A stretch of DNA of 9,402 nucleotides from Chloroflexota bacterium. GTDB lineage: Bacteria > Chloroflexota > Dormibacteria > CF-121. The translations under genes and the position numbers were made by a program. The notes below the pieces were generated by a model that ran no database searches, had not been told where the DNA came from, and saw nothing but the letters and a program-made list of their open reading frames with translations. Location of the stretch: NCBI GenBank assembly GCA_005889285.1, contig VBFF01000116.1:20123-29524 (forward strand), read 5' to 3'. Below, in pieces: positions 1 to 5,447 of the stretch (positions within the stretch are counted from its first letter, which is position 1; each line of letters starts with the position of its first letter).

Positions 1-127
1 TCAGCACCGGCTTGGCCCGGACCGAGTCGGGGTAATCGCATTCGTGCGTGACCGCCACCAGATCGTCCTCCATGCCGAGCGCGCAGACGATTTCCGTGGC
101 GCTGGGTAGCAGGGAGGCGATGCGCAC
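1..127 (-). CDS. Cobalamin-binding periplasmic protein (BtuF-like), N-terminal part only
   Basis: This is the first 42 codons of a gene that continues past the left edge of the window. Translation from a GTG (125-127) gives [18 protein letters not shown], then a segment ending [15 protein letters not shown]. '[14 protein letters not shown]' followed by 'THECDYP' is the typical N-terminus of the BtuF-like subfamily of ABC-transporter substrate-binding proteins, often annotated as cobalamin-binding protein. No signal peptide is visible. Many members of this subfamily in GC-rich bacteria also lack one, so export and true transport function are uncertain. The start directly follows the TGA of the upstream hydrolase (TGA then GTG, no gap) and no Shine-Dalgarno sequence is seen, so translation is probably coupled. 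The family call is good; the ligand (B12 or another corrinoid) is inferred from family membership only. Confidence 0.75.
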   Translation of the reverse strand, partial: MRIASLLPSATEIVCALGMEDDLVAVTHECDYPDSVRAKPVL

Positions 128-787
128 TCAGCGATCGGCCGGGACGAACGGATTCAAGAGCATCTCCTCCTCGATGGTCGTCGAGGGCCCGTGTCCGGGA
201 TAGACCACCGTCTTCGGTGGCAGGCGATAGAGCACGTTGCGGATGCTGAAGACGATCTTCTGCGTGTCACCGCCGGGCAGGTCGGTCCGGCCGATGCCGC
301 GCTGGAAGAGCGTGTCGCCCGCATAGCAGTCCAGCCCGAAGAGAAAACAGACCGATCCCTGGGTATGGCCCGGCGTGTGCAGAACCCGGAGGCTGACGTC
401 CTGGAACGAAAGGGTCGTGTCCTGGGCCAGGCTGGTGTCGATGGTGAAAGGCCCGAAGCCGGAGGGCAAATTGGGCAAGTCGCCATACGGATCCCAATCA
501 AGGATGGCCAGATCATCCGGATGCATGGCGACCGGCGCGCCGGTTTCCGCGTGCATCCGGGGCACACCGCCGACGTGGTCGATGTGTCCATGGGTCACGA
601 GGATCCGCTCCACAGTCAGCCCATCCTGACGAACACGCCCCAAGACGCGGTCGACCTGCAATCCCGGATCGACCACGAGGGCAGCCGTCGTGTCGCGCCG
701 CCGGATGAGGTAGCAGTTCTCACCGAAGAGATCGTCGGGAAAGACCGCAACGGCGAGCTTTTCGCGCAGCGCCTCGGCCGGAGTCAT
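128..787 (-). CDS. Metallo-beta-lactamase-fold hydrolase, glyoxalase II-like
   Basis: A 219-residue protein with the complete zinc-binding signature of the hydroxyacylglutathione hydrolase (glyoxalase II) branch of the metallo-beta-lactamase superfamily: THGHIDH at residues 65-71 (H66, H68, D70, H71), HTPGHT at 137-142 (H141), AGDTLF at 156-161 (bridging D158) and PGHG at 197-200 (H199). The 'FQRGIGRTDLPGGD' stretch after D158 is typical of YcbL/GloB-like enzymes. At 219 residues it matches the short YcbL type, without the long C-terminal glutathione-binding helices of classical GloB. A thioester or similar hydrolase acting in the cytoplasm is likely, but the substrate cannot be read from sequence. 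Its ATG overlaps the stop of the peptidase gene (ATGA, 784-787), and a GGGAG lies 11 nt upstream inside that gene, so both are read from one mRNA. Confidence 0.88.
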   Translation of the reverse strand: MTPAEALREKLAVAVFPDDLFGENCYLIRRRDTTAALVVDPGLQVDRVLGRVRQDGLTVERILVTHGHIDHVGGVPRMHAETGAPVAMHPDDLAILDWDPYGDLPNLPSGFGPFTIDTSLAQDTTLSFQDVSLRVLHTPGHTQGSVCFLFGLDCYAGDTLFQRGIGRTDLPGGDTQKIVFSIRNVLYRLPPKTVVYPGHGPSTTIEEEMLLNPFVPADR

Positions 788-1866
788 CCGACGCCGATCT
801 CCCAGGACGCGGCGGTCAGCACCTGCGGGCCGTTCTCGGTAATGAGCACCATTTCCTCGAGGCGAACGCCACCCCAGCCCGGGATGTAGATTCCCGGCTC
901 GTTGGTGATCACCATCCCCGCCCGCAGCGCCGTGTGATCGGTGGGCGACAGGAAGGGCCGCTCGTGTACCTGCAGTCCGATGCCGTGCCCCAGGCCGTGG
1001 CCGAAGGCATGCGCCTCGCCGGCAAGGACTTCGCGGGCGCGCCGGTCGACGGCATCGGCGGCCACCCCGGGCTTCATCAATTCCATCGAGGCGAGCTGCG
1101 CCTGACGGACGGCCTCGATGACGCGCGCTTGCTCTGTGCTCGGCTCGCCGACGACGATCGTCCGCGTGGTGTCGCTGTGGTAACCGGCAGCGGTCGCACC
1201 AAAATCCACCACCACCATGTCGCCGCGCTCGAGCACCCGGTCGGAGGCGCGGCCGTGCGGCAGGGCGCCGCGTTCCCCGGCGGCAACGATCGTCTCGAAG
1301 GCCGGACCGTCGGCTCCCAGCTCGCGGAAGGTCTGCTCCAGCAAGAATGCGATATCGCGCTCGCGCAGCCCCGGCCGGATCGCCCCACGGACGCGATCGA
1401 AGGCGCGGCCGGCAATTGCGGCGACCGCCCGCAGCAGTTCGATCTCCTCGGGGGTCTTGACGATCCGCAGCTCCTCCACCAGGCCCGCGATGGCCACCAG
1501 GGTGTGTTCCCCGGGGAGAGCGGCTAAAAGGCGCTGGTGCTGATCGAACGTGAGATGCTGCGACTCGAAGCCGACCCGAAGGCCGAGGGCCTTGAGACGC
1601 TCGGCGACCAGCGCCCAGAGGCCGTGCGAGGGCCCGGATCGGACAAGCGTGAAGCCCGGGGCTTCGGCTTCCATCTGAAGCCAGTAGCGGCTGTCGCCCA
1701 GGATTTCCGCGTCGGTACGGCCGATGATCAGGTAACCGAGGCTGCCGCTGAAGCCCGAGAGATAGCGGATGTTCTCTGGCGTCGTGATGACCACGCCGTC
1801 AAGCTCGAGGTCCACCAGGCGCCCCCGGAGAGCCGCCACCCGGCGCGCCGATTGATCACCTCGCAT
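784..1866 (-). CDS. M24B metallopeptidase, Xaa-Pro aminopeptidase/dipeptidase type
   Basis: A 360-residue protein with the two-domain layout of the creatinase/aminopeptidase P family. The N-terminal creatinase-like domain (about 5-130) contains 'TPENIRYLSGFSGS'; the C-terminal pita-bread domain (about 140-355) is the catalytic part. All five expected metal ligands are present: D221 (VVDFGA), D232 (HSDTTRT), H294 (GHGIGL), E323 (NEPGIY) and E337 (VRLEE). H204 (LPHG) and H301 (VHE) match the substrate-side histidines. It should remove an N-terminal residue before proline or cleave Xaa-Pro dipeptides in the cytoplasm; sequence alone does not separate PepP from PepQ. ATG at 1866 is preceded by a close GAGGG. 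The length is usual for PepQ/YqhT-like proteins. It sits 38 bp after the GAF gene and overlaps the hydrolase gene by 4 bp. Confidence 0.9.
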   Translation of the reverse strand: MRGDQSARRVAALRGRLVDLELDGVVITTPENIRYLSGFSGSLGYLIIGRTDAEILGDSRYWLQMEAEAPGFTLVRSGPSHGLWALVAERLKALGLRVGFESQHLTFDQHQRLLAALPGEHTLVAIAGLVEELRIVKTPEEIELLRAVAAIAGRAFDRVRGAIRPGLRERDIAFLLEQTFRELGADGPAFETIVAAGERGALPHGRASDRVLERGDMVVVDFGATAAGYHSDTTRTIVVGEPSTEQARVIEAVRQAQLASMELMKPGVAADAVDRRAREVLAGEAHAFGHGLGHGIGLQVHERPFLSPTDHTALRAGMVITNEPGIYIPGWGGVRLEEMVLITENGPQVLTAASWEIGVG

Positions 1867-1904
1867 CGGCCCTCATGATACGGAGGGGGCGCGTCGAGAC
1901 CGCC

Positions 1905-2402
1905 TCAGCTGATGCCCTCGGGCCGTGCCGAGCCGAGCGAGCTGAGGGGCTCCGTGGCCAGTTCAGCCAGCTGCCCCAGCAGGTCCATCGCCGCGTCGAC
2001 CGGCTCGGTTCGGTAGACGGCGACCGCGCCCCAGATCGCGCCGCGCTGCGCCATCGGCGTGGCCGCCACCGCGCCGGCCGGTGGCTCGGCGCCGTGGAGC
2101 AAGTGTCGGGACCATCGACTCTGGGGCAGGTCGTGGATGACCACCGGTTTCTCCGTGTACAGCGTCCACTCGAGGAGCGCCTCGAGCAGGGGTGCCAGCT
2201 CTTCGAGGCGGTCGGGCCGACCGGGGAGCGCGAAGCTGTCCTTGTTCCAGCGACCCTCCGCGTCCCAGAAGACGACCATGCCGACGGCCGCCTCCAGCAT
2301 CTGCAGCGCGCGTCCCAGTAGCAGGTTGGCCGCCATCTCGCGAACATGGCTGGTCTGGGCGATCGGGTCCGGCTGCCGCGCCGGCGCAAGCGGGCTTTCC
2401 AC
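1905..2402 (-). CDS. Small GAF-domain-like protein
   Basis: A 165-residue soluble protein made almost entirely of one GAF-like module (about residues 25-152). Visible pieces are an N-terminal helix leading into 'MVVFWDAEGRW' (a beta-strand pair), a central helix, 'PVVIHDLPQS', and the C-terminal core 'AVAATPMAQRGAIWGAVAVYR' (110-130), whose 'P(M/L)...G...G(A/V)(V/I)' rhythm is characteristic of GAF domains, followed by a closing helix. There is no output domain (kinase, cyclase or HTH), so it could be a stand-alone sensor or a degenerate module. The start is a GTG at 2400-2402 with AGGAGG (2414-2419) 11 nt upstream. It is the first gene of the minus-strand unit leading to the M24 peptidase. 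The ligand is unknown. No transmembrane segment is seen. Confidence 0.7.
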   Translation of the reverse strand: MESPLAPARQPDPIAQTSHVREMAANLLLGRALQMLEAAVGMVVFWDAEGRWNKDSFALPGRPDRLEELAPLLEALLEWTLYTEKPVVIHDLPQSRWSRHLLHGAEPPAGAVAATPMAQRGAIWGAVAVYRTEPVDAAMDLLGQLAELATEPLSSLGSARPEGIS

Positions 2403-2426
2403 TCTGGCTGCTTCCTCCTGACGTCC

Positions 2427-2455
2427 AGCCTAACCGGCGCTGTTCGGGCTGACAA
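2427..2455 (-). promoter_or_regulatory. Predicted sigma-70-type promoter of the GAF/peptidase unit
   Basis: On the minus strand, TTGTCA (2450-2455; 5 of 6 matches to TTGACA) and TAGGCT (2427-2432; TAnnnT) are separated by 17 bp. Transcription would begin near 2420, just before the AGGAGG ribosome-binding site of the GAF gene. Pattern match only. Confidence 0.45.
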
Positions 2456-2476
2456 GGCTCATCGCCACAGTCGCTA

Positions 2477-2505
2477 TTGACACGCCTGGGATTTTGGGTG
2501 AGTCT
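2477..2505 (+). promoter_or_regulatory. Possible promoter of the membrane-anchored protein gene
   Basis: A perfect consensus -35 box TTGACA lies at 2477-2482. At a 17-bp spacing the -10 position reads GAGTCT (2500-2505), which is poor. The TTGACA stands back to back with the minus-strand -35 at 2450-2455 and lies 64 bp before the ATG at 2546. The TTG of this box is also the first codon of an open frame continuous with the downstream gene, which could mislead gene callers. Confidence 0.35.
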
Positions 2506-2532
2506 GGGGTCGGGAATGGCCCATTTGAGGCC

Positions 2533-2540
2533 AGGGAGGG
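2533..2540 (+). promoter_or_regulatory. Ribosome-binding site that fixes the start at 2546
   Basis: AGGGAGGG ends 5 nt before the ATG at 2546. It selects that ATG over the in-frame TTG at 2477 and over the in-frame ATG at 2516, neither of which has comparable spacing to a purine-rich site. Confidence 0.7.
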
Positions 2541-2545
2541 AATCG

Positions 2546-3487
2546 ATGACAGAGGCAGAAGCTCCACTCGCGGCGTCGACACCGCCGTCCGAAGCCGCGA
2601 TCGCGCCTGAGCCGGCTCAGGCCCCGGTGGCGGATGGCGGCCGCAGGCGGTCCGGGCGGCGGTGGCTGATCATCGGAGGCATCGCGCTGGTCTTCCTATT
2701 GCTCATCGGCTACGTCCTCGGCGGCGCGGCGGCGGCAGGCGGCCCGATCGCACGGGCCGACAGCGCACTCCACACGGCGGTCAGCCATAACAACGAGACG
2801 GTCGACAGCTTCAACAATGATCCGTTCAACGGCATCGATTTCAGTTCCAACTCGGTGGATGTTGCCGCGGTCAAGGCCGCGGTCGCGACCGACAAGCAGA
2901 AGGTGGCCACATGGCAGGCCCAGGTCGCAAGCGATCGCAGCGCGCTGCAACAGGTTCGCCCTGACCTGAAGAGTTCTCTTCTCACACTACCCGAGCGGGG
3001 GACCCTCGACCGGCATCGTCTACGGGTCGAGGCCGCCTTGTCGGCGCTGAACACGGCTCAGAAAGGCATCGATCTCTCCATGAAGGAGTTCGCCTTCTTC
3101 GACCCCTTCGCGGATGCGATGGCCGGATTTGAGGCGATCGGGAAGGCGGGGACCGCGAACGACCTCGCCGGGGTGAAGGCGCAGCTACCGGCCACCGGCG
3201 CCAACATGAAGAAAGCGATCGATCTGGCCCAGCCGCCCGCCGTGCCGGCTGAGTTCGGGACGGCCCTGAAGGCGATCCAGCAGGTGCTGAATGACCTCCA
3301 GGCGCTGGTTGCGGCGGTCGATGCGAACGATGCCGCGGCGGCCCAGAAGGCCGACGCTGCGCTGACAGCGGACGCCGCCACTCTCGACAAGTACGACTGG
3401 AAATCCGTGGATGCCGCGTCCAAAGCGCTCTTCCAGCCGCTCATCGATGCCTACAACCGGGACATGAAGATCGCGGCGGGCAACTAA
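2546..3487 (+). CDS. Single-pass membrane-anchored protein of unknown function
   Basis: I do not recognise this 313-residue protein. It has an N-terminal Ala/Pro/Glu-rich, probably disordered tail (1-33), a basic patch RRRSGRR (33-39), one strong transmembrane helix (about 40-62, WLIIGGIALVFLLLIGYVLG) and then about 250 residues that should lie outside the membrane under the positive-inside rule. The outer part is rich in Ala, Lys, Asp and Gln and appears mostly helical, with two helix-rich segments (about 104-180 and 190-312) joined by an aromatic stretch 'EFAFFDPFADAM'. An 'FNNDPFNGIDFSSNSV' loop follows the first helix after the membrane. It has no cysteine, no lipobox and no catalytic motif that I can name. 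Start choice rests on the AGGGAGGG site. Its stop overlaps the stop of lspA on the other strand by 4 bp. A cell-envelope structural or sensing role is possible, but this is only a guess. Confidence 0.75.
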   Translation: MTEAEAPLAASTPPSEAAIAPEPAQAPVADGGRRRSGRRWLIIGGIALVFLLLIGYVLGGAAAAGGPIARADSALHTAVSHNNETVDSFNNDPFNGIDFSSNSVDVAAVKAAVATDKQKVATWQAQVASDRSALQQVRPDLKSSLLTLPERGTLDRHRLRVEAALSALNTAQKGIDLSMKEFAFFDPFADAMAGFEAIGKAGTANDLAGVKAQLPATGANMKKAIDLAQPPAVPAEFGTALKAIQQVLNDLQALVAAVDANDAAAAQKADAALTADAATLDKYDWKSVDAASKALFQPLIDAYNRDMKIAAGN

Positions 3488-3987
3488 CCCGCAGGTCGGG
3501 AGCCGGCGTCCGGCCGCGGGCGCCGGCGCCAGCTAAGGAGCAGCGTCACCAGAAAGGCGATGACGCCGAGGCGGATCGCGGCATCCGCCAGGTTGAAGTC
3601 GGTCGGCCACAGGTGGATCTCGATGAAATCGATGACGCTCCCCAGGCGCGCGCGGTCGATCAGGTTGCTGGTGGCTCCGCCGGCGACCGCGCCGAGCGCG
3701 ACGGCACCGACCGTGCCGGGCGCGCCCCTTACCACGATGACCGCCACGGCAACCACGACCAGGATGGACGCCACCAGGAAGACCAGATTGTGGCCGCGCA
3801 GCATCCCGAGGCTGGCGCCCGAGTTGCTGGTCAGTCGGAACCACAGCCAGCCGGTGATGACCGTGATCTCGTGGTCCGGCCGGAGCGAGCCCTGCGCCCA
3901 AACCTTGGTGGCCTGATCGGCAGCGATCACGAGCACGCCAATCGCGCCCGATGTCAGGACATCGCGACGCCGGGCCATCGGGGCCAT
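3484..3987 (-). CDS. lspA: Lipoprotein signal peptidase (signal peptidase II)
   Basis: A 167-residue integral membrane aspartyl protease that removes the signal peptide from prolipoproteins after diacylglyceryl transfer. Conserved blocks appear in order: DQATK (24-28), NSGAS (55-59), GGATSNLIDR (103-112), VIDFIEI (118-124) and FNLADAAI (131-138). The two catalytic aspartates are D120 and D135, matching the family dyad. Four hydrophobic helices are visible (about 10-28, 66-86, 91-109, 135-152), with a basic C-terminal tail. Two deviations: the usual NxGAxFG reads NSGASLG, and the glycine before the conserved Asn of GGAxGN is Ser. The start may be the ATG at 3985-3987 or the one at 3976-3978; neither has a Shine-Dalgarno sequence. 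It is the last gene of the sigma-factor operon, 23 bp after the DUF5667 gene. Confidence 0.93.
   Translation of the reverse strand: MAPMARRRDVLTSGAIGVLVIAADQATKVWAQGSLRPDHEITVITGWLWFRLTSNSGASLGMLRGHNLVFLVASILVVVAVAVIVVRGAPGTVGAVALGAVAGGATSNLIDRARLGSVIDFIEIHLWPTDFNLADAAIRLGVIAFLVTLLLSWRRRPRPDAGSRPAG
3502..3527 (+). terminator. GC-rich hairpin, weak candidate terminator
   Basis: GCCGGCG (3502-3508) and CGCCGGC (3521-3527) form a perfect 7-bp stem with a 12-nt loop, 15 nt after the stop of the 2546-3487 gene. No T-run follows, and the element lies inside the 3' coding end of lspA, so GC bias may explain it. Confidence 0.2.
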
Positions 3988-4010
3988 GCTAGCGGGCCGC
4001 GCCGGATTAC

Positions 4011-4736
4011 CTAATGCTTCGGAGTCGGGTGCGGCGAGTTCGCCGTGCCATTTCCCAGGCCGCTGCCGTTCGGCGAAGTACCCGGGTTGCCATTGCCCTT
4101 GCCGTTCTTGGCGGCGGTCTGGAGCGCCTGGGCGGCTCGGTCGCGCGCCTGCATGATGGCATTCAGAGCCGTCGGGTTCGTGACCTGGCCCTGAAGCCCG
4201 GCAAGCTGCGCGTCGTGCGTGGCGATTGCCTGCCGCAGGCGGTTCTCCATCGCCGCTCCCACCGCCGGGTCGCTCTGCTTCTCCGCCTGGATCACGAGCG
4301 CGGCATCGTTCAGCTGGTCGTCCAGCCCGCTGAGGGCCTGGTCGGCGAGGTCGACCCGATGGCGAGCGAACATCGCCTGGGCCTCGGTCAGCCGGGTCCT
4401 GGCGAGGTCGAGGTGGTAGGCGAGCTGATCCGAGGCGCCAAAGGTGAGCGCGCCCCTGGTGTTCTCGAGAACTCCCTTGAGCGGATAGAAGATCGAGTCC
4501 GGGAGGCTGTCGGCGGATGCAGCGACGGCGCCGGCCACGAGCAACACCCCGGCGGCCACGCTCGCCAGCACGAGGCGCCGGATCGGATGGACGCCCGATC
4601 GGGCCGTATTGGATTGCTCTACGGCGGCCAGCACCAGGTTCCAGCCGCGAATTTTCGCTCCGGGCGGAGGAACGTAGGGATCGACGGTGCGGAGACGTTC
4701 CGCCAGCCGCTCCAGCCGCTCGACTTCAGGCGTCAA
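4011..4736 (-). CDS. DUF5667 single-pass membrane protein, possible regulator of the adjacent ECF sigma factor
   Basis: A 241-residue protein. A short N-terminal cytoplasmic part (1-50) contains 'ERLERLAERLRTVDPYVPPPGAKIRGWNLV', resembling the start of zinc-less anti-sigma-like proteins. Then come a transmembrane helix (about 53-75) and an outer helical domain opening with 'LPDSIFYPLKGVLENTRGALTF' (78-99), the recognisable signature of DUF5667, followed by a helical hairpin 'HLDLARTRLTEAQAMF' and long charged helices to about 210. The C-terminal tail (211-241) is Gly/Asn/Ser/Pro-rich and probably disordered. DUF5667 proteins commonly sit beside ECF sigma factor genes. Here the start overlaps the sigma gene stop by 4 bp, so co-translation is likely. 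An anti-sigma role is inferred from context and topology; no ZAS zinc motif (HxxxCxxC) is present. Confidence 0.82.
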   Translation of the reverse strand: MTPEVERLERLAERLRTVDPYVPPPGAKIRGWNLVLAAVEQSNTARSGVHPIRRLVLASVAAGVLLVAGAVAASADSLPDSIFYPLKGVLENTRGALTFGASDQLAYHLDLARTRLTEAQAMFARHRVDLADQALSGLDDQLNDAALVIQAEKQSDPAVGAAMENRLRQAIATHDAQLAGLQGQVTNPTALNAIMQARDRAAQALQTAAKNGKGNGNPGTSPNGSGLGNGTANSPHPTPKH

Positions 4737-5299
4737 TTGACAGCCCTCCCCTGCAAGGCGCGCTCCAGCGAGCCCAGGGCGCGGTGTTGCAGCGCCTGCA
4801 CGGCGCCGACACTCTTCCCCATGATGGAGGCCACCTGCGCCGCGGTCAGGTCCTGGAAGAAGCGGAGGATGAGAACCTGTTGCTGCTCATCGGTCAAGTC
4901 GCGGATGGCGGCGTGCAGATCCTCGTTCGACATTTGCTCGACCGCCAGTTCTGAGGGATCGGCCGACTCCAGCGCGGGTGCGTGCTCCAGCGAAACGAGC
5001 GAGACTTTGCCGTGGCGTCGGTAGTGGTCGATGGTGGCGTTGTGCGCGATGCGGTAGATCCAGGAGGAAAACGCGACGCCCTGGTCCTGGAACAGGTCGA
5101 GGCGGGTGAGGCCGCGGGTCATGGTATCGATGGCCAGGTCCTCCGCGTCCTCGGCGCGCCCCAGGCGGGCGTAGACATAGTTGTAGATGCGGTCGAAGTA
5201 GCGCTCGTAGAGAGCGCGGACGGCGTCCTGATCCCCTTTCCGCACCCGCTCGATGAGGGGGCGATCGTCGTCGGACGCCGCCTTTCCCAGTGGGCGCAC
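4733..5299 (-). CDS. ECF-type RNA polymerase sigma factor
   Basis: A 188-residue sigma-70 family protein with only regions 2 and 4. Region 2 (about 27-97) shows 'ALYERYFDRIYNYVYARLG', 'DAEDLAIDTM', 'FSSWIYRIAHNATIDHYRR' (the -10 recognition and core-binding part). Region 4 (about 126-183) shows 'LHAAIRDLTDEQQQVLILRFFQDLTAAQVASIMGKSVGAVQALQHRALGSL', a helix-turn-helix for -35 recognition. The GTG start at 5297-5299 is the only possible start upstream of region 2, because a stop codon lies four codons before it. No Shine-Dalgarno sequence is seen; a CATAAT element 8 nt upstream suggests a leaderless mRNA. It is the first gene of the sigma-DUF5667-lspA operon, whose makeup suggests envelope or lipoprotein homeostasis; the regulon is unknown. 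Confidence 0.93.
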   Translation of the reverse strand: MRPLGKAASDDDRPLIERVRKGDQDAVRALYERYFDRIYNYVYARLGRAEDAEDLAIDTMTRGLTRLDLFQDQGVAFSSWIYRIAHNATIDHYRRHGKVSLVSLEHAPALESADPSELAVEQMSNEDLHAAIRDLTDEQQQVLILRFFQDLTAAQVASIMGKSVGAVQALQHRALGSLERALQGRAVN

Positions 5300-5303
5300 T
5301 GGG
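5286..5303. repeat. Inverted repeat over the sigma-factor start codon
   Basis: CCCAGTG (5286-5292) and CACTGGG (5297-5303) are perfect 7-bp arms around a 4-nt spacer GGCG. The GTG start codon of the sigma gene (5297-5299, minus strand) lies inside one arm. It could be an operator overlapping the transcription start or a start-site hairpin; chance is not excluded at this length. Confidence 0.4.
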
Positions 5304-5307
5304 TGCC

Positions 5308-5313
5308 ATTATG
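5308..5313 (-). promoter_or_regulatory. Possible -10 element of the sigma-factor operon
   Basis: CATAAT on the minus strand (5 of 6 matches to TATAAT) ends 8 nt before the GTG start. No convincing -35 box is seen 15-19 bp upstream. If used, transcription would start at or next to the GTG, giving a leaderless mRNA. The rest of 5300-5447 between the sigma gene and selD holds no gene that I can support. Confidence 0.4.
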
Positions 5314-5417
5314 GGCGGTGCCGACTTGGGCGAGCGGCCACGAAGCTCCCACGAATTCACGCATGGTCACCTTCTAATACGCGCTACCGGCTGGCCGCCA
5401 TATTGGCCGAGCGCACT

Positions 5418-5435
5418 CGCGACAGGATTGTCGCG
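5418..5435 (-). terminator. Hairpin after selD, possible terminator
   Basis: CGCGACA (5418-5424) and TGTCGCG (5429-5435) form a perfect 7-bp stem with a 4-nt loop, 12 nt after the selD stop codon. No T-run follows on the minus strand, so intrinsic termination would be weak; it may instead protect the 3' end or assist Rho-dependent termination. Confidence 0.4.
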
Positions 5436-5447
5436 GGGCCCTCGCGA

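Noticed and set aside
191..889. 232-codon open frame on the plus strand
   Set aside because: Antisense to the glyoxalase II-like gene, whose complete metal-binding motifs show that the minus strand is coding.
1856..2455. 199-codon minus-strand frame overlapping the GAF gene
   Set aside because: Arg/Ser/Pro-rich low-complexity translation in another frame; the GAF frame has a ribosome-binding site and a recognisable fold pattern.
2477..2545. Longer N-terminus of the membrane protein from TTG at 2477
   Set aside because: The TTG is part of a consensus -35 box, the extra 23 residues look random, and a strong ribosome-binding site precedes the ATG at 2546.
4014..5024. 336-codon open frame on the plus strand
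   Set aside because: It lies antisense to the DUF5667 and sigma genes, both of which have clear domain matches; composition is shadow-like.
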